Below are positions 1 to 6,779 of a stretch of 6,779 bases of DNA, piece after piece. The DNA lies in the NCBI GenBank assembly GCA_030844565.1, contig JAUUNK010000262.1:1-6779 (forward strand), read 5' to 3'. Position 1 is the stretch's first letter, and each line of letters opens with the position of its first letter. This DNA comes from Bacteroides ovatus. GTDB taxonomy: Bacteria > Bacteroidota > Bacteroidia > Bacteroidales > Bacteroidaceae. Made by a program: the position numbers and the translations under genes. The notes beneath the pieces are model-generated. The model searched no databases, had not been told where the DNA came from, and saw nothing but the letters and a program-made list of their open reading frames with translations.

Positions 1-1039
1 CTGGAAGTTTCAAACAATAGAAAACCGAGGAAACAATTATGCAATCCATCAGCGAACATCCTAATGCCATAAATGAGATGAAGTAGATAGAAATGTTGGC
101 AGGTGTGGTTACTACTAATAGTGAACCGACGATAGCCAGAATGGAACAAATCTTCAGTGCTGTTGCCTGGCTAATGTATTTCGGAATAAAGATGATGCCA
201 CAGATATAACCGATAACGATGCCGATAGGAGCAATCCATGAGTAGTTTGCAGCACCTTCCAGACCGAGTGAATTGGCATAATCGACTAGTGTACCCAAGG
301 AAACTGTTTCAACTCCTACATAAAGGAATAGAGCCAAGCAACCTAATAGCAGGTGAGGAAATTGGAATACGGAAGTTTTTCCGGCAGCATACGAACAAGC
401 TGCTTCGACTGAGTTTTCATTTTCATCTTCTCCCGCAGCTTTTACTTCGGGTAACGGTGCGAAGAATGCCATAATGCCCAAAGCTATAAAAGCACAGATA
501 ATAATGATAAACGGTTTGTTCAAATCTTCAATACCTATCAATTTGACATCTTTTCCTAGTAACCATACGATGAAGATAGAAGGAATGGGCCATGCCAGCT
601 TGTTACAAATACCCATTATACTGATACGTTTAGCTGCACTATCCAACGGTCCCAGAATAGTAATGTAAGGATTGACCGATGCTTGTAGGTAGGCATTGGC
701 AGCTCCACTAATGAAAGACGCCAAGAGGAACAGCGTAAAACTTTTCTGATCGGCTGACAGGATAAACAAATAAAATGCTACTGCAAAGATGAAAAAAGAA
801 AGCGACATAGTGCGTTTGTAGCCGATTGCCTTGATGGTGAGTCCGGCAGGGTAACCGAAAACAAGAAAGGGAATGAAGGTAGCGGCAATAATCAGATAAG
901 AAGCAGTGTTTGAAATTCCTAGTGACGTTTGCAATACCGGGACTAATAATGAATTGATTCCGAGTGCGAAACCGATAGCAAAGAACATAATGCCAATGAA
1001 AGTCAATGGCAAAGCAAAGTTTTGGGTGGTTTTTGTCAT
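1..1039 (-). CDS. Sugar:H+ symporter, FucP/GluP-type MFS transporter (3' end cut by window edge)
   Basis: The gene starts at the ATG at 1039-1037 and stays open to the window edge, giving 346 codons; relatives are usually about 400-440 residues, so the C-terminal helices are missing. The product is a very hydrophobic inner-membrane protein. The first helix (residues 9-30) carries the G-x-N-S-L-L-V-P pattern seen near helix 1 of the fucose/glucose/galactose symporter family. The short cytoplasmic loop GYKR lies at 73-76, and A-Y-L-Q-A-S-V-N-P-Y at 116-125 matches the family helix 4 region. An acidic hydrophilic loop (about 196-222, E-D-E-N-E-N) separates the two six-helix halves, and GVET is at 242-245. 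The likely role is proton-driven uptake of a hexose or deoxyhexose; the exact sugar cannot be read from the sequence. After Met331 the frame stays open but no longer resembles the family (see findings). I see no Bacteroides-type promoter just upstream, so expression may depend on readthrough past the serS terminator. Confidence 0.85.
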   Translation of the reverse strand, partial: MTKTTQNFALPLTFIGIMFFAIGFALGINSLLVPVLQTSLGISNTASYLIIAATFIPFLVFGYPAGLTIKAIGYKRTMSLSFFIFAVAFYLFILSADQKSFTLFLLASFISGAANAYLQASVNPYITILGPLDSAAKRISIMGICNKLAWPIPSIFIVWLLGKDVKLIGIEDLNKPFIIIICAFIALGIMAFFAPLPEVKAAGEDENENSVEAACSYAAGKTSVFQFPHLLLGCLALFLYVGVETVSLGTLVDYANSLGLEGAANYSWIAPIGIVIGYICGIIFIPKYISQATALKICSILAIVGSLLVVTTPANISIYFISFMALGCSLMDCIIVSSVFYCLKLP

Positions 1040-1069
1040 GGTAATAAATGTGTTTTTTAAGGGTAATAT

Positions 1070-1113
1070 AAAAACTCTTGTAAGAATAGGATATGCTCCC
1101 TTCTTACAAGAGC
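1070..1113 (-). terminator. Rho-independent terminator after serS
   Basis: A perfect 12-bp inverted repeat (CTCTTGTAAGAA at 1075-1086 and TTCTTACAAGAG at 1101-1112) encloses a 14-base loop. Read on the minus strand, the hairpin is followed at once by TTTTTATATTA, a usable U-tract. It lies 13 bases beyond the serS stop codon. On the plus strand the hairpin is followed by CGAAAATTA, so it is oriented to stop minus-strand transcripts leaving serS. It separates serS from the transporter gene, whose start is about 35 bases further on. Confidence 0.85.
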
Positions 1114-1125
1114 GAAAATTATTTT

Positions 1126-2400
1126 TTAGTCTATCATATCGAAACCGCAATAAGGAATCAATGCTTTAGGGATTTTAATGCCTTCCGGTGTTTGATTGTT
1201 TTCGAGCAGGGCAGCTACGATACGTGGCAGTGCCAAAGCCGAACCGTTCAAGGTGTGGCAAAGTTCTGTTTTCTTCTCACCTGTGCGATAACGGCATTTC
1301 AGGCGGTTAGCCTGATAAGTGTCGAAGTTGGATACCGAACTTACTTCCAACCAACGTTTCTGTGCTTCCGAATATACTTCGAAATCAAAACATAGTGCGG
1401 CTGTAAAGCTCATATCACCTCCGCATAGGCGAAGAATACGGTAGGGAAGTTCCAGCTTCTGCAACAATCCTTCCACATGATCCAGCATTTCCTGATGGGA
1501 TTGTTTGGAATGTTCCGGTTTGTCGATACGCACCAGTTCTACTTTAGAAAATTCATGCAAACGATTCAAGCCACGTACATCTTTTCCGTATGAACCCGCT
1601 TCACGACGGAAACATTGAGTGTAAGCACAGTTCTTAATGGGTAATTGTTTTTCGTCTAATATTACGTCCCGATAGATATTGGTAACCGGAACTTCAGCTG
1701 TGGGAATGAGATACAAATCGTCTACTTCGCAATGGTACATTTGTCCTTCTTTATCCGGCAACTGTCCCGTGCCGTAGCCCGAAGCTGCGTTCACTACAGT
1801 CGGTGGCATAATTTCGGTGTATCCCGATTTGCGTGCTTCGTCCAGGAAAAAGTTAATGAGAGCACGCTGCAATTGAGCACCCTTTCCTTTGTATACGGGG
1901 AAGCCTGCTCCGGTGATTTTTACGCCGAGGTCAAAATCAATCAGGTCGTATTTTTTTGCCAGTTCCCAGTGAGGAAGAGCATCTTTAGGAAGTTCGGTCT
2001 CCATGCCACCCATTTTTTCTACAACATTGTCTTCCGCTCCGAAACCTTCGGGTACGCTGTCATAGGGAACATTAGGGATGGTATAGAGCAAATTTTGCAT
2101 CTCGGTGGCTGCTTGTGTCATAGTGGCATCCAGCGTTTTGTTGCTTTCTTTGAGTTCAGCAACGCGGTTGCGGGCAACTTCAGCTTCTTCTTTTTTGCCT
2201 TCTTTCATTAGTTGACCGATGGTACGCGAAAGCGAATTTACCTCAGCCAGGTTATTATCTAATTGGTTTTGCGTGCTCTTTCTTTTATCATTGAGAGCAG
2301 TTACTTTCTCAATGACTGCTTGGGCATCTTTGAAATGTTTCTTCTCCAAACCGCGGATGACCGCTTCTTTGTTTTCTGTAATTTGTTTAATAGTAAGCAT
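1126..2400 (-). CDS. serS: Seryl-tRNA synthetase (SerRS, class IIa)
   Basis: This cytoplasmic enzyme activates serine with ATP and charges tRNA-Ser (and tRNA-Sec where that exists). The 424 residues match the usual bacterial length of about 420-430. Residues about 28-105 are rich in K, E, Q and A and form the long antiparallel coiled-coil arm that grips the tRNA-Ser variable arm. The class II core follows: motif 1 ends near the M-P-P at 198-200; TAE at 234-236 belongs to the serine-binding loop; motif 2 is CFRREAGSYGKDVRGL from 263, with the ATP-binding arginine pair; motif 3 is NGSALALPRIVAALLE at 385-400, with Arg393. No expected residue looks missing. The ATG at 2400 gives the standard N-terminus (MLTIKQI). 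It lies 163 bases beyond rpmA, with a terminator and a separate promoter between, so it probably forms its own transcription unit. Confidence 0.98.
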   Translation of the reverse strand: MLTIKQITENKEAVIRGLEKKHFKDAQAVIEKVTALNDKRKSTQNQLDNNLAEVNSLSRTIGQLMKEGKKEEAEVARNRVAELKESNKTLDATMTQAATEMQNLLYTIPNVPYDSVPEGFGAEDNVVEKMGGMETELPKDALPHWELAKKYDLIDFDLGVKITGAGFPVYKGKGAQLQRALINFFLDEARKSGYTEIMPPTVVNAASGYGTGQLPDKEGQMYHCEVDDLYLIPTAEVPVTNIYRDVILDEKQLPIKNCAYTQCFRREAGSYGKDVRGLNRLHEFSKVELVRIDKPEHSKQSHQEMLDHVEGLLQKLELPYRILRLCGGDMSFTAALCFDFEVYSEAQKRWLEVSSVSNFDTYQANRLKCRYRTGEKKTELCHTLNGSALALPRIVAALLENNQTPEGIKIPKALIPYCGFDMID

Positions 2401-2433
2401 ATCTATACTTTTTATGAACTTTCTTTCGAGCTA

Positions 2434-2466
2434 CAAAGATAAAGAAAAAAGGGACAACCCATGAAA
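2434..2466 (-). promoter_or_regulatory. Predicted Bacteroides-type promoter of serS
   Basis: On the minus strand TATCTTTG (2441-2434) matches the Bacteroides -7 consensus TAnnTTTG exactly. About 21 bases upstream lies TTTC (2466-2463), a three-of-four match to the -33 TTTG box. Transcription would start near 2428, giving a short leader of about 30 bases before the serS ATG. The site lies downstream of the rpmA terminator, as expected if serS is transcribed independently. The -7 box is strong and the -33 box weak. Confidence 0.6.
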
Positions 2467-2499
2467 ATAGGTATATAAAATTACACTGAAGGCTTACAA

Positions 2500-2541
2500 T
2501 AAAAAAAGGAGATACAATCTTTCGGATTGCATCTCCTTTTC
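2500..2541 (-). terminator. Strong Rho-independent terminator after rpmA
   Basis: Arms 2504-2519 and 2525-2540 pair over 16 positions around a five-base loop. In the minus-strand RNA the single non-Watson-Crick position is a G-U wobble (2530 with 2514), so the stem is continuous. In a plus-strand RNA the same position would be an A-C mismatch. The minus-strand hairpin runs into TTTTTTT. It begins 23 bases past the rpmA stop codon. This is a textbook intrinsic terminator closing the rplU-rpmA unit. Confidence 0.92.
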
Positions 2542-2563
2542 TTATTTGTTCTATGTTCAGAGC

Positions 2564-2833
2564 TTATGCTTCTACTTTTTCAGCAGGAACTACAGATACA
2601 TATCTTCTGTCTTCTCTGCTTACTTTGAATTTTACTGTTCCGTCTACTAAAGCGAAAAGAGTGTGGTCTCTGCCCATGCCGATGTTTTCGCCCGGATGGA
2701 ACTCAGTACCTCTTTGACGAACGATGATGTTGCCTGCTTTGCAAGCTTCGCCACCAAATATCTTAACGCCTAATCTTTTGCTGTGTGATTCGCGGCCGTT
2801 CTTAGAACTACCGACACCTTTTTTATGTGCCAT
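2564..2833 (-). CDS. rpmA: 50S ribosomal protein L27
   Basis: L27 is a small basic protein of the large ribosomal subunit whose N-terminal tail reaches towards the peptidyl transferase centre and helps place the tRNA acceptor ends. The 89 residues are normal for the family. The N-terminus MAHKKGVGSSKNGRES is the classic L27 signature, and GTEFHPGENIGMGRDHTLFA in the middle is also characteristic. There is no Firmicutes-style N-terminal extension needing protease removal. The ATG at 2833 follows the rplU stop codon by 21 bases, so the two are clearly cotranscribed, the order found in most bacteria. A strong terminator follows. Confidence 0.98.
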   Translation of the reverse strand: MAHKKGVGSSKNGRESHSKRLGVKIFGGEACKAGNIIVRQRGTEFHPGENIGMGRDHTLFALVDGTVKFKVSREDRRYVSVVPAEKVEA

Positions 2834-2854
2834 TTCTTCTTACTTTTTAAATGA

Positions 2855-3172
2855 TTAAGCTACTACTTCTGTGATTGTTAACTCTGTGAACTGCTGACGG
2901 TGACCGTTCAGTTTTCTGTAACCTTTTCTTCTTTTCTTGTGGAATACAAGAACTTTGTCACCTTTAACCAAGTTTGAAATAACCTGGCAAATAACTTTAG
3001 CACCTTCTACAGTCGGAGCACCTACAGTTACGTTTCCGTCTTTGTCTACCAAAAGAACTTTTTCAAATTCTACAGTTGCACCGTTTTCTGCACCTTGAAT
3101 GTGGTGAACGAACAACTTTTTGCCAATCTCTGCTTTAAATTGCTGGCCGTTGATTTCTACAATTGCGTACAT
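2855..3172 (-). CDS. rplU: 50S ribosomal protein L21
   Basis: L21 is a primary 23S rRNA-binding protein of the large subunit. The 105 residues are the normal length. The N-terminus MYAIVEINGQQFK and the basic C-terminal signature around residues 78-93 (HKKRRKGYRKLNGHRQ) are diagnostic. It is the first gene of a two-gene unit with rpmA. Its ATG at 3172 is preceded by a leader of about 80-85 bases with clear secondary structure and a strong promoter match, so control at the leader is plausible. The upstream M60 gene shows no convincing terminator, so some readthrough into rplU may occur. Confidence 0.98.
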   Translation of the reverse strand: MYAIVEINGQQFKAEIGKKLFVHHIQGAENGATVEFEKVLLVDKDGNVTVGAPTVEGAKVICQVISNLVKGDKVLVFHKKRRKGYRKLNGHRQQFTELTITEVVA

Positions 3173-3256
3173 CTTATATATAATGTATAAGTTAGCTCCG
3201 TCGGGTGGTCTTTAATCACTTAAAGAACTCTTCGTCGGACCCGGTGCGGAATAATC
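3173..3256 (-). promoter_or_regulatory. Structured 5' leader of rplU-rpmA (candidate cis-regulatory RNA)
   Basis: In the minus-strand RNA a perfect 7-bp hairpin (TCTTTAA, loop GTGA, TTAAAGA; 3226-3209) sits inside an outer stem formed by TCCGACG (3239-3233) and CGACGGA (3203-3197), which pairs except for one A-A mismatch. The two are joined by internal-loop bases AAGAGT and CCACC. A second, A/T-rich hairpin (CTTATA with TATAAG, 3191-3173) ends directly at the ATG and could limit ribosome access. Known ribosomal-protein leaders often bind the encoded protein; that this one binds L21 is inference. The upstream end is set from the predicted promoter. I do not recognise it as a named RNA family. 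Confidence 0.5.
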
Positions 3257-3261
3257 GGGCA

Positions 3262-3293
3262 CAAAATTACTCTTTTTATTTACTTCAAACAAA
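3262..3293 (-). promoter_or_regulatory. Predicted Bacteroides-type promoter of rplU-rpmA
   Basis: On the minus strand TAATTTTG (3269-3262) matches the -7 consensus TAnnTTTG exactly. TTTG (3293-3290), an exact -33 box, lies 20 bases upstream; this spacing fits the Bacteroides primary sigma factor. A second TTTG directly after it (3289-3286) would give a spacing of only 16. Transcription would start around 3256. The promoter begins about 16 bases beyond the end of the M60 gene. Confidence 0.75.
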
Positions 3294-3308
3294 TATTTCT
3301 TTTGTTTT

Positions 3309-6300
3309 TTAGTTTGATGCCTGACATATTTCCCGTTTTCCTTGGGGAGAAACAGCTTTTACGCATACTTTCGATACATCTGCCCCTTGCAAAACAGCCA
3401 CTTTAAAGTCAGGATGGTAGGATACCCCTAGTAACTTTTTGTCTTCATAAACCTCGAACGCAACAGCTCCCGAAGCATCTTTGATATGCACATCGCCTGT
3501 TTCAGAATCCATTTGCGCCGAGCCAGGAAGGAAAGGCTGAGAATGTGTATATAGACTTAACGTGTTATCCGTTATATATTCCGCGGCATGGGCGGGAGTG
3601 GATAAATGTAACGCATTTATCCGCGTATTCAGTTGTTCTATATCTACTGGGCTTACTGTTATCGTATCTTTTCCGTAGTAGTCGTCGTACACCCGTTCGG
3701 TAGGTTGTAACCAACCCCATTTATCAAAAAATGGACGCAGGTCTATATTTGCTGCTACACAACAGTTGTATACAAATTCCAGTTGCAATTGCCCACTTGT
3801 GAAATGAGCTTTCCTAGCATTCTGTAAACGGCTGGCTTCGTAGACATCTTTATAGAAATCCGTTTTGCCACAGACGTCCATCATATACAATCGAAGTTGC
3901 CAGAAAGGTACCAACTGATCGAACCAGTCGGATAAATAGGCAAAAGGACGCTTCTGTACAAAAGCCACGTTCATTGCTTGTTCGTAAATATCACTATATC
4001 CGTTTATGCTGCGTGATTCTGTATGTAGGCGTGACGGGTTGCCCCATAAACGTTGTATTTCCATGCTTTGAATATTGTTGGTAACTTCCATCATACCTGT
4101 CCAATTCATTGACGGAGATACTTGCAATACATGTCCCAGTTCATGGGCAGGTCCCCAACAATAGGCTCCCTTCAGGCTATCGGGACACAATAACATAGGA
4201 AGTTGCGACTCTTCAAAGCCGACATGGAAGGGTGTGGCATATAGCATTTCTCTGTATGTGGTGTGTATGTAGAGCCGATTCTTCATCCAACGGTTATATT
4301 TTCTTAAACCTTCAAATTCCTGCTCATGGCATATAAGCGTATCATAGGCAGCAAGCAGCTTATTTACATCCGACACATACTGCCGGAAGTCTTTTGCACG
4401 GAAGGTGAAATGAACATGATTGCTCAATACATCAAAAAACTTATCACCGGCACGTGACAACAGTTCCTTCCATCGCGATGTTCCGTCGGGAGATATGTGC
4501 TTGGCAGCATCAAAATATCCGTTTACCCTGCCACTGGCAAAATGGATACGTACAGGAGGGATGGATTCCGGTGTATCGCATTGGTAAAGAACATAAATCA
4601 ATCCCGAAGTAGTGGGGTGTATGATATTGAGACCTTTCTGCAATAAGTAACTCTGACCGCCATAACCGTCTTTATCATACACTTCATCCAGATTTTGAAT
4701 CACTATAGCCAAATCTTTAGCTTCGGGTGCTTGAGGACCGGCAAATATTATCAGCGGTTCTCCTGCTACGGCAACGATACCAGTTGGGTTATCGTATAAG
4801 CTGAAAGGCATTGTTTCATTCTTCTGGGCTTGTACATTCGGAGATATCCAGGCTTTATAGTTTTGTATTCGGAACTCGCTTGGATAATCTTTACGTAACA
4901 GGTGCATAGCCAGGTTATGAAAGAAGGGTTGACGGCACAGCTTGTTGATTTTGCGTTCAGTTACACCTCGCTTCAGTGTGCTGCAAGTGGAATCGGTGAA
5001 TATATCGGTATATTTGAAATTGAAATTCACTTTACGGTAAAACTTGATTTCTGCACAACTTGCGAATCCGCAACCTGCGCCCATTCCCGATTTTACTATC
5101 AGCTTGACGGCTGTAACGTTTGTTTGCGCCTGGGGGAAGTCTATCCGTTTCTTGAATGTGCTTCCTTTCCAATTCACGCTTTTAATCAGACGGAATATCT
5201 TTTCTCCGGCTGTCTGCGTCCATACTTCCAGATTCTCGAATATACCATTGGTACCGCCGTCTGTGCGAGGATAATATTCCAGGTAATCTACTGTTTCAGG
5301 TTTCTTGAATTTGTAAGTCAGTGTGATGGGAAAGTATTCCGGTGAATCATATTCCGGCTGGTGATAAGGAGAATGATAAAGAGTAGAAAGGTTTCCATCA
5401 AAAGAACGTTCAATCTCTTCTCCCGGCTGAAACGAAGAAGCCTCTCCGCTGGCTATCGTTATTAAAGTGTCACATAAAGCTTCTGTTCCGACAGGTATAT
5501 AAGGCGAATGCATGTATTGGGATACGGTTATTTCACCTTGTCCGGTTTTCTCTTTATTTTGTATATGTATAGACCCCCACCGTGCAGTATCTGCCGGATT
5601 GGCTTCGATGGCAAATTGATAGCGAATACCCTCTTGGAGTGGTTGCTTGGAATGTAAGTTGATCCAGTCTGGTAGCTGGAAGGTTAAGCTGTCTCTCACG
5701 CCGACATCGAGAGTGATCAAAGAACCTTCACTTTCTACACTATAATCACGGGTGGAGAGTGGTAACGGGTCCGGATATTGGTTTACAAGGGCAGTGGCTA
5801 GCACTTTCTCTTCATTATATACAATCAAGTGTAAAGTACGTTTTGAGCGCCCGGTGTTTTCACTGAGTTTAAGCATAATGCCGTCTTCGCCATGCCGGGT
5901 GGCGTATGCCCAACTTTCTGCTTCGGGATTGACTTTCACGTTCCATGCGCTACCCCATTCCGGAGAAGTGTCCAGCCATTGATATTGTTCTTTGTCATCG
6001 TAGGCATATCCTCCTGTGATGTTAGGGTTTCCCAGTTGGAGAAATAAGAAGTGCTCTTCCTTTTCAATAGAAAAGATTCTTATAGTTGAACATCTGTCTA
6101 TGCCGCTTTCGTTGGGTTGCATAGTGACTAAGAAACCTACGGTGTCTTTTTTCTCTACTTGTACCCAGTTTGAAGAGTCTTTTACTTCTACTTTCCAATC
6201 GGGGGTCGTGACATTCTGAACAGGAATGAGAAGTTTTCCTCCGGAAGCAGTCCAGAAGAGACTGTCATTACTGGCTGCTATTATTCTACCTGGGTTTTGT

Positions 6301-6362
6301 GCTTGGATAAAAGAAAAGCTGCATAGCATCACGGCTATACATGTCAATAAGTTGTGTTTCAT
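3309..6362 (-). CDS. Secreted M60/enhancin-family zinc metallopeptidase with BACON-like and F5/8C domains (predicted mucin O-glycopeptidase)
   Basis: The 1017-residue product starts with a type I signal peptide (K3, hydrophobic core about 5-19, likely cleavage after A21 in FIQAQ), so it is exported. Residues about 24-112, 113-197 and 198-284 look like three successive BACON-like beta-sandwich modules (W..V, a short charged turn, then a repeated L/V-x-Q-x closing strand). Residues about 293-445 resemble an F5/8 type C (CBM32-like) module, with SFDGNLSTLYHSPY and closing CAEIKFYR. The M60 catalytic region spans about 505-885: zinc motif HELGH at 740-744 with catalytic E741, and the third ligand E759 in the conserved EVTNN. 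A region after about 925 is not assigned. Characterised Bacteroides relatives such as BT4244 cleave mucin-type O-glycoproteins; this specificity is inferred here. The ATG at 6362 is 22 bases after the HAD stop codon, suggesting cotranscription. Confidence 0.9.
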   Translation of the reverse strand: MKHNLLTCIAVMLCSFSFIQAQNPGRIIAASNDSLFWTASGGKLLIPVQNVTTPDWKVEVKDSSNWVQVEKKDTVGFLVTMQPNESGIDRCSTIRIFSIEKEEHFLFLQLGNPNITGGYAYDDKEQYQWLDTSPEWGSAWNVKVNPEAESWAYATRHGEDGIMLKLSENTGRSKRTLHLIVYNEEKVLATALVNQYPDPLPLSTRDYSVESEGSLITLDVGVRDSLTFQLPDWINLHSKQPLQEGIRYQFAIEANPADTARWGSIHIQNKEKTGQGEITVSQYMHSPYIPVGTEALCDTLITIASGEASSFQPGEEIERSFDGNLSTLYHSPYHQPEYDSPEYFPITLTYKFKKPETVDYLEYYPRTDGGTNGIFENLEVWTQTAGEKIFRLIKSVNWKGSTFKKRIDFPQAQTNVTAVKLIVKSGMGAGCGFASCAEIKFYRKVNFNFKYTDIFTDSTCSTLKRGVTERKINKLCRQPFFHNLAMHLLRKDYPSEFRIQNYKAWISPNVQAQKNETMPFSLYDNPTGIVAVAGEPLIIFAGPQAPEAKDLAIVIQNLDEVYDKDGYGGQSYLLQKGLNIIHPTTSGLIYVLYQCDTPESIPPVRIHFASGRVNGYFDAAKHISPDGTSRWKELLSRAGDKFFDVLSNHVHFTFRAKDFRQYVSDVNKLLAAYDTLICHEQEFEGLRKYNRWMKNRLYIHTTYREMLYATPFHVGFEESQLPMLLCPDSLKGAYCWGPAHELGHVLQVSPSMNWTGMMEVTNNIQSMEIQRLWGNPSRLHTESRSINGYSDIYEQAMNVAFVQKRPFAYLSDWFDQLVPFWQLRLYMMDVCGKTDFYKDVYEASRLQNARKAHFTSGQLQLEFVYNCCVAANIDLRPFFDKWGWLQPTERVYDDYYGKDTITVSPVDIEQLNTRINALHLSTPAHAAEYITDNTLSLYTHSQPFLPGSAQMDSETGDVHIKDASGAVAFEVYEDKKLLGVSYHPDFKVAVLQGADVSKVCVKAVSPQGKREICQASN

Positions 6363-6384
6363 AATGGTATGTGTTTTACTAAAG

Positions 6385-6779
6385 CTATAATAAGCCGGAT
6401 AAATTTTTCATAATCATCCGATGAGGATATGCTCCAAGTTCCTCGGCAGTAGTCATCCCGTTTAGTACTCCTGCAAAATCTACCCCTGCATTTTGTGCCG
6501 TTTCCGCGTCTACTGTGCTGTCTCCGATGTATAATGTTTCTTCCCTGGTGCTTCCCAAGTGTTCAAGGGCAAATTGCACTCCTTCGGGAGAAGGTTTTGG
6601 CGATTTCACATCTTCTCCTCCTACAATAATATCGAGAAACCCTTCCGGCAGGTAGGCATCCAAAAAGCTGAGTATGCGGAAGCGGTATTTGGTGGAGATG
6701 ATACCGATGCGCGCGCCGCGTTGTTTGAGTTCTTTTAGTGTGGAGAGAGTATCGGGAAAAAGGCGGGTGTTCGCATTCA
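6385..6779 (-). CDS. HAD-superfamily phosphatase, phosphoglycolate phosphatase-like (5' end cut by window edge)
   Basis: The frame is open from the right edge to the TAG at 6385, giving about 131 C-terminal residues; family members are about 205-225 residues. Visible HAD motifs are motif II (GIIST, the Ser/Thr that binds the phosphoryl group), motif III (the lysine of VKSPKPSPEG), and motif IV (YIGDSTVDAETAQNAG, the Mg-binding acidic pair). Motif I with the nucleophilic aspartate and the alpha-helical cap lie outside the window. The spacing of motifs fits the GphA/PGP-like group, which hydrolyses small phosphate monoesters such as 2-phosphoglycolate or sugar phosphates; the substrate cannot be determined. 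A TTG at 6663 could be read as a start, but the motif II region upstream is in frame and clearly coding, so it is internal. The M60 gene follows after 22 bases. Confidence 0.88.
   Translation of the reverse strand, partial: NANTRLFPDTLSTLKELKQRGARIGIISTKYRFRILSFLDAYLPEGFLDIIVGGEDVKSPKPSPEGVQFALEHLGSTREETLYIGDSTVDAETAQNAGVDFAGVLNGMTTAEELGAYPHRMIMKNLSGLL

Noticed and set aside
2..64. Plus-strand frame entering from the left edge (W-K-F-Q-T-I-E-N-R-G...), possibly the tail of another gene
   Set aside because: Only 20 codons are visible and most of its end overlaps conserved transporter codons; I recognise no family, so a chance frame is the simplest reading.
238..668. Two short plus-strand open frames
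   Set aside because: They are antisense to the transporter, whose minus-strand translation gives a coherent membrane protein throughout.
1732..2211. 159-codon plus-strand open frame
   Set aside because: It lies entirely antisense to serS, has no recognisable protein features and is explained as a shadow of the serS codons.
3288..3306. AACAAA/TTTGTT inverted repeat as a terminator for the M60 gene
   Set aside because: It has only six base pairs with a single G-C pair, no following U-tract, and it overlaps the -33 box of the rplU promoter.
4902..5345. 147-codon plus-strand open frame, plus a second one at 5044-5274
   Set aside because: Both are antisense to the M60 gene, whose domain content in this stretch (F5/8C module) is convincing.
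6661..6663. TTG as the start of a 92-residue HAD protein
   Set aside because: The upstream in-frame codons encode HAD motif II (GIIST), so the gene continues to the window edge and the TTG is internal.

Overview
The window looks like chromosomal DNA of a gut Bacteroides or close relative (Bacteroidales). Three things point there. First, two upstream regions carry a perfect TAnnTTTG element, the -7 box of the phylum's primary sigma factor. Second, one gene encodes a secreted peptidase with BACON-like, F5/8 type C and M60/enhancin domains, an architecture typical of gut Bacteroides mucin degraders. Third, the ribosomal proteins and SerRS read as Bacteroides-type. All six genes lie on the minus strand, so transcription runs from right to left, and every intergenic gap is under 170 bases.

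From right to left: the 3' part of a HAD-family phosphatase gene enters at the right edge (6385-6779). After 22 bases comes a 1017-residue secreted M60 metallopeptidase (3309-6362), probably cotranscribed with it. A 136-base gap follows, with a good Bacteroides promoter and a structured 5' leader. Then come rplU (L21) and rpmA (L27), closed by a strong intrinsic terminator. serS follows with its own promoter and ends at a second intrinsic terminator with a perfect 12-bp stem. Last is a sugar transporter of the FucP/GluP-type major facilitator family, which runs off the left edge.

Functionally there is a housekeeping translation block (rplU-rpmA, then serS as a separate unit) between two accessory or nutrient genes: the predicted mucin O-glycopeptidase and the sugar:H+ symporter. 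I see no evidence that the accessory genes work together with the translation genes. I found no tRNA, rRNA, CRISPR array or complete mobile element. The observations most worth checking are the rplU leader RNA, the three-BACON M60 architecture, and a sudden loss of family similarity in the transporter within the last ~46 bases at the left edge, which could mark an insertion or recombination junction or an assembly join.
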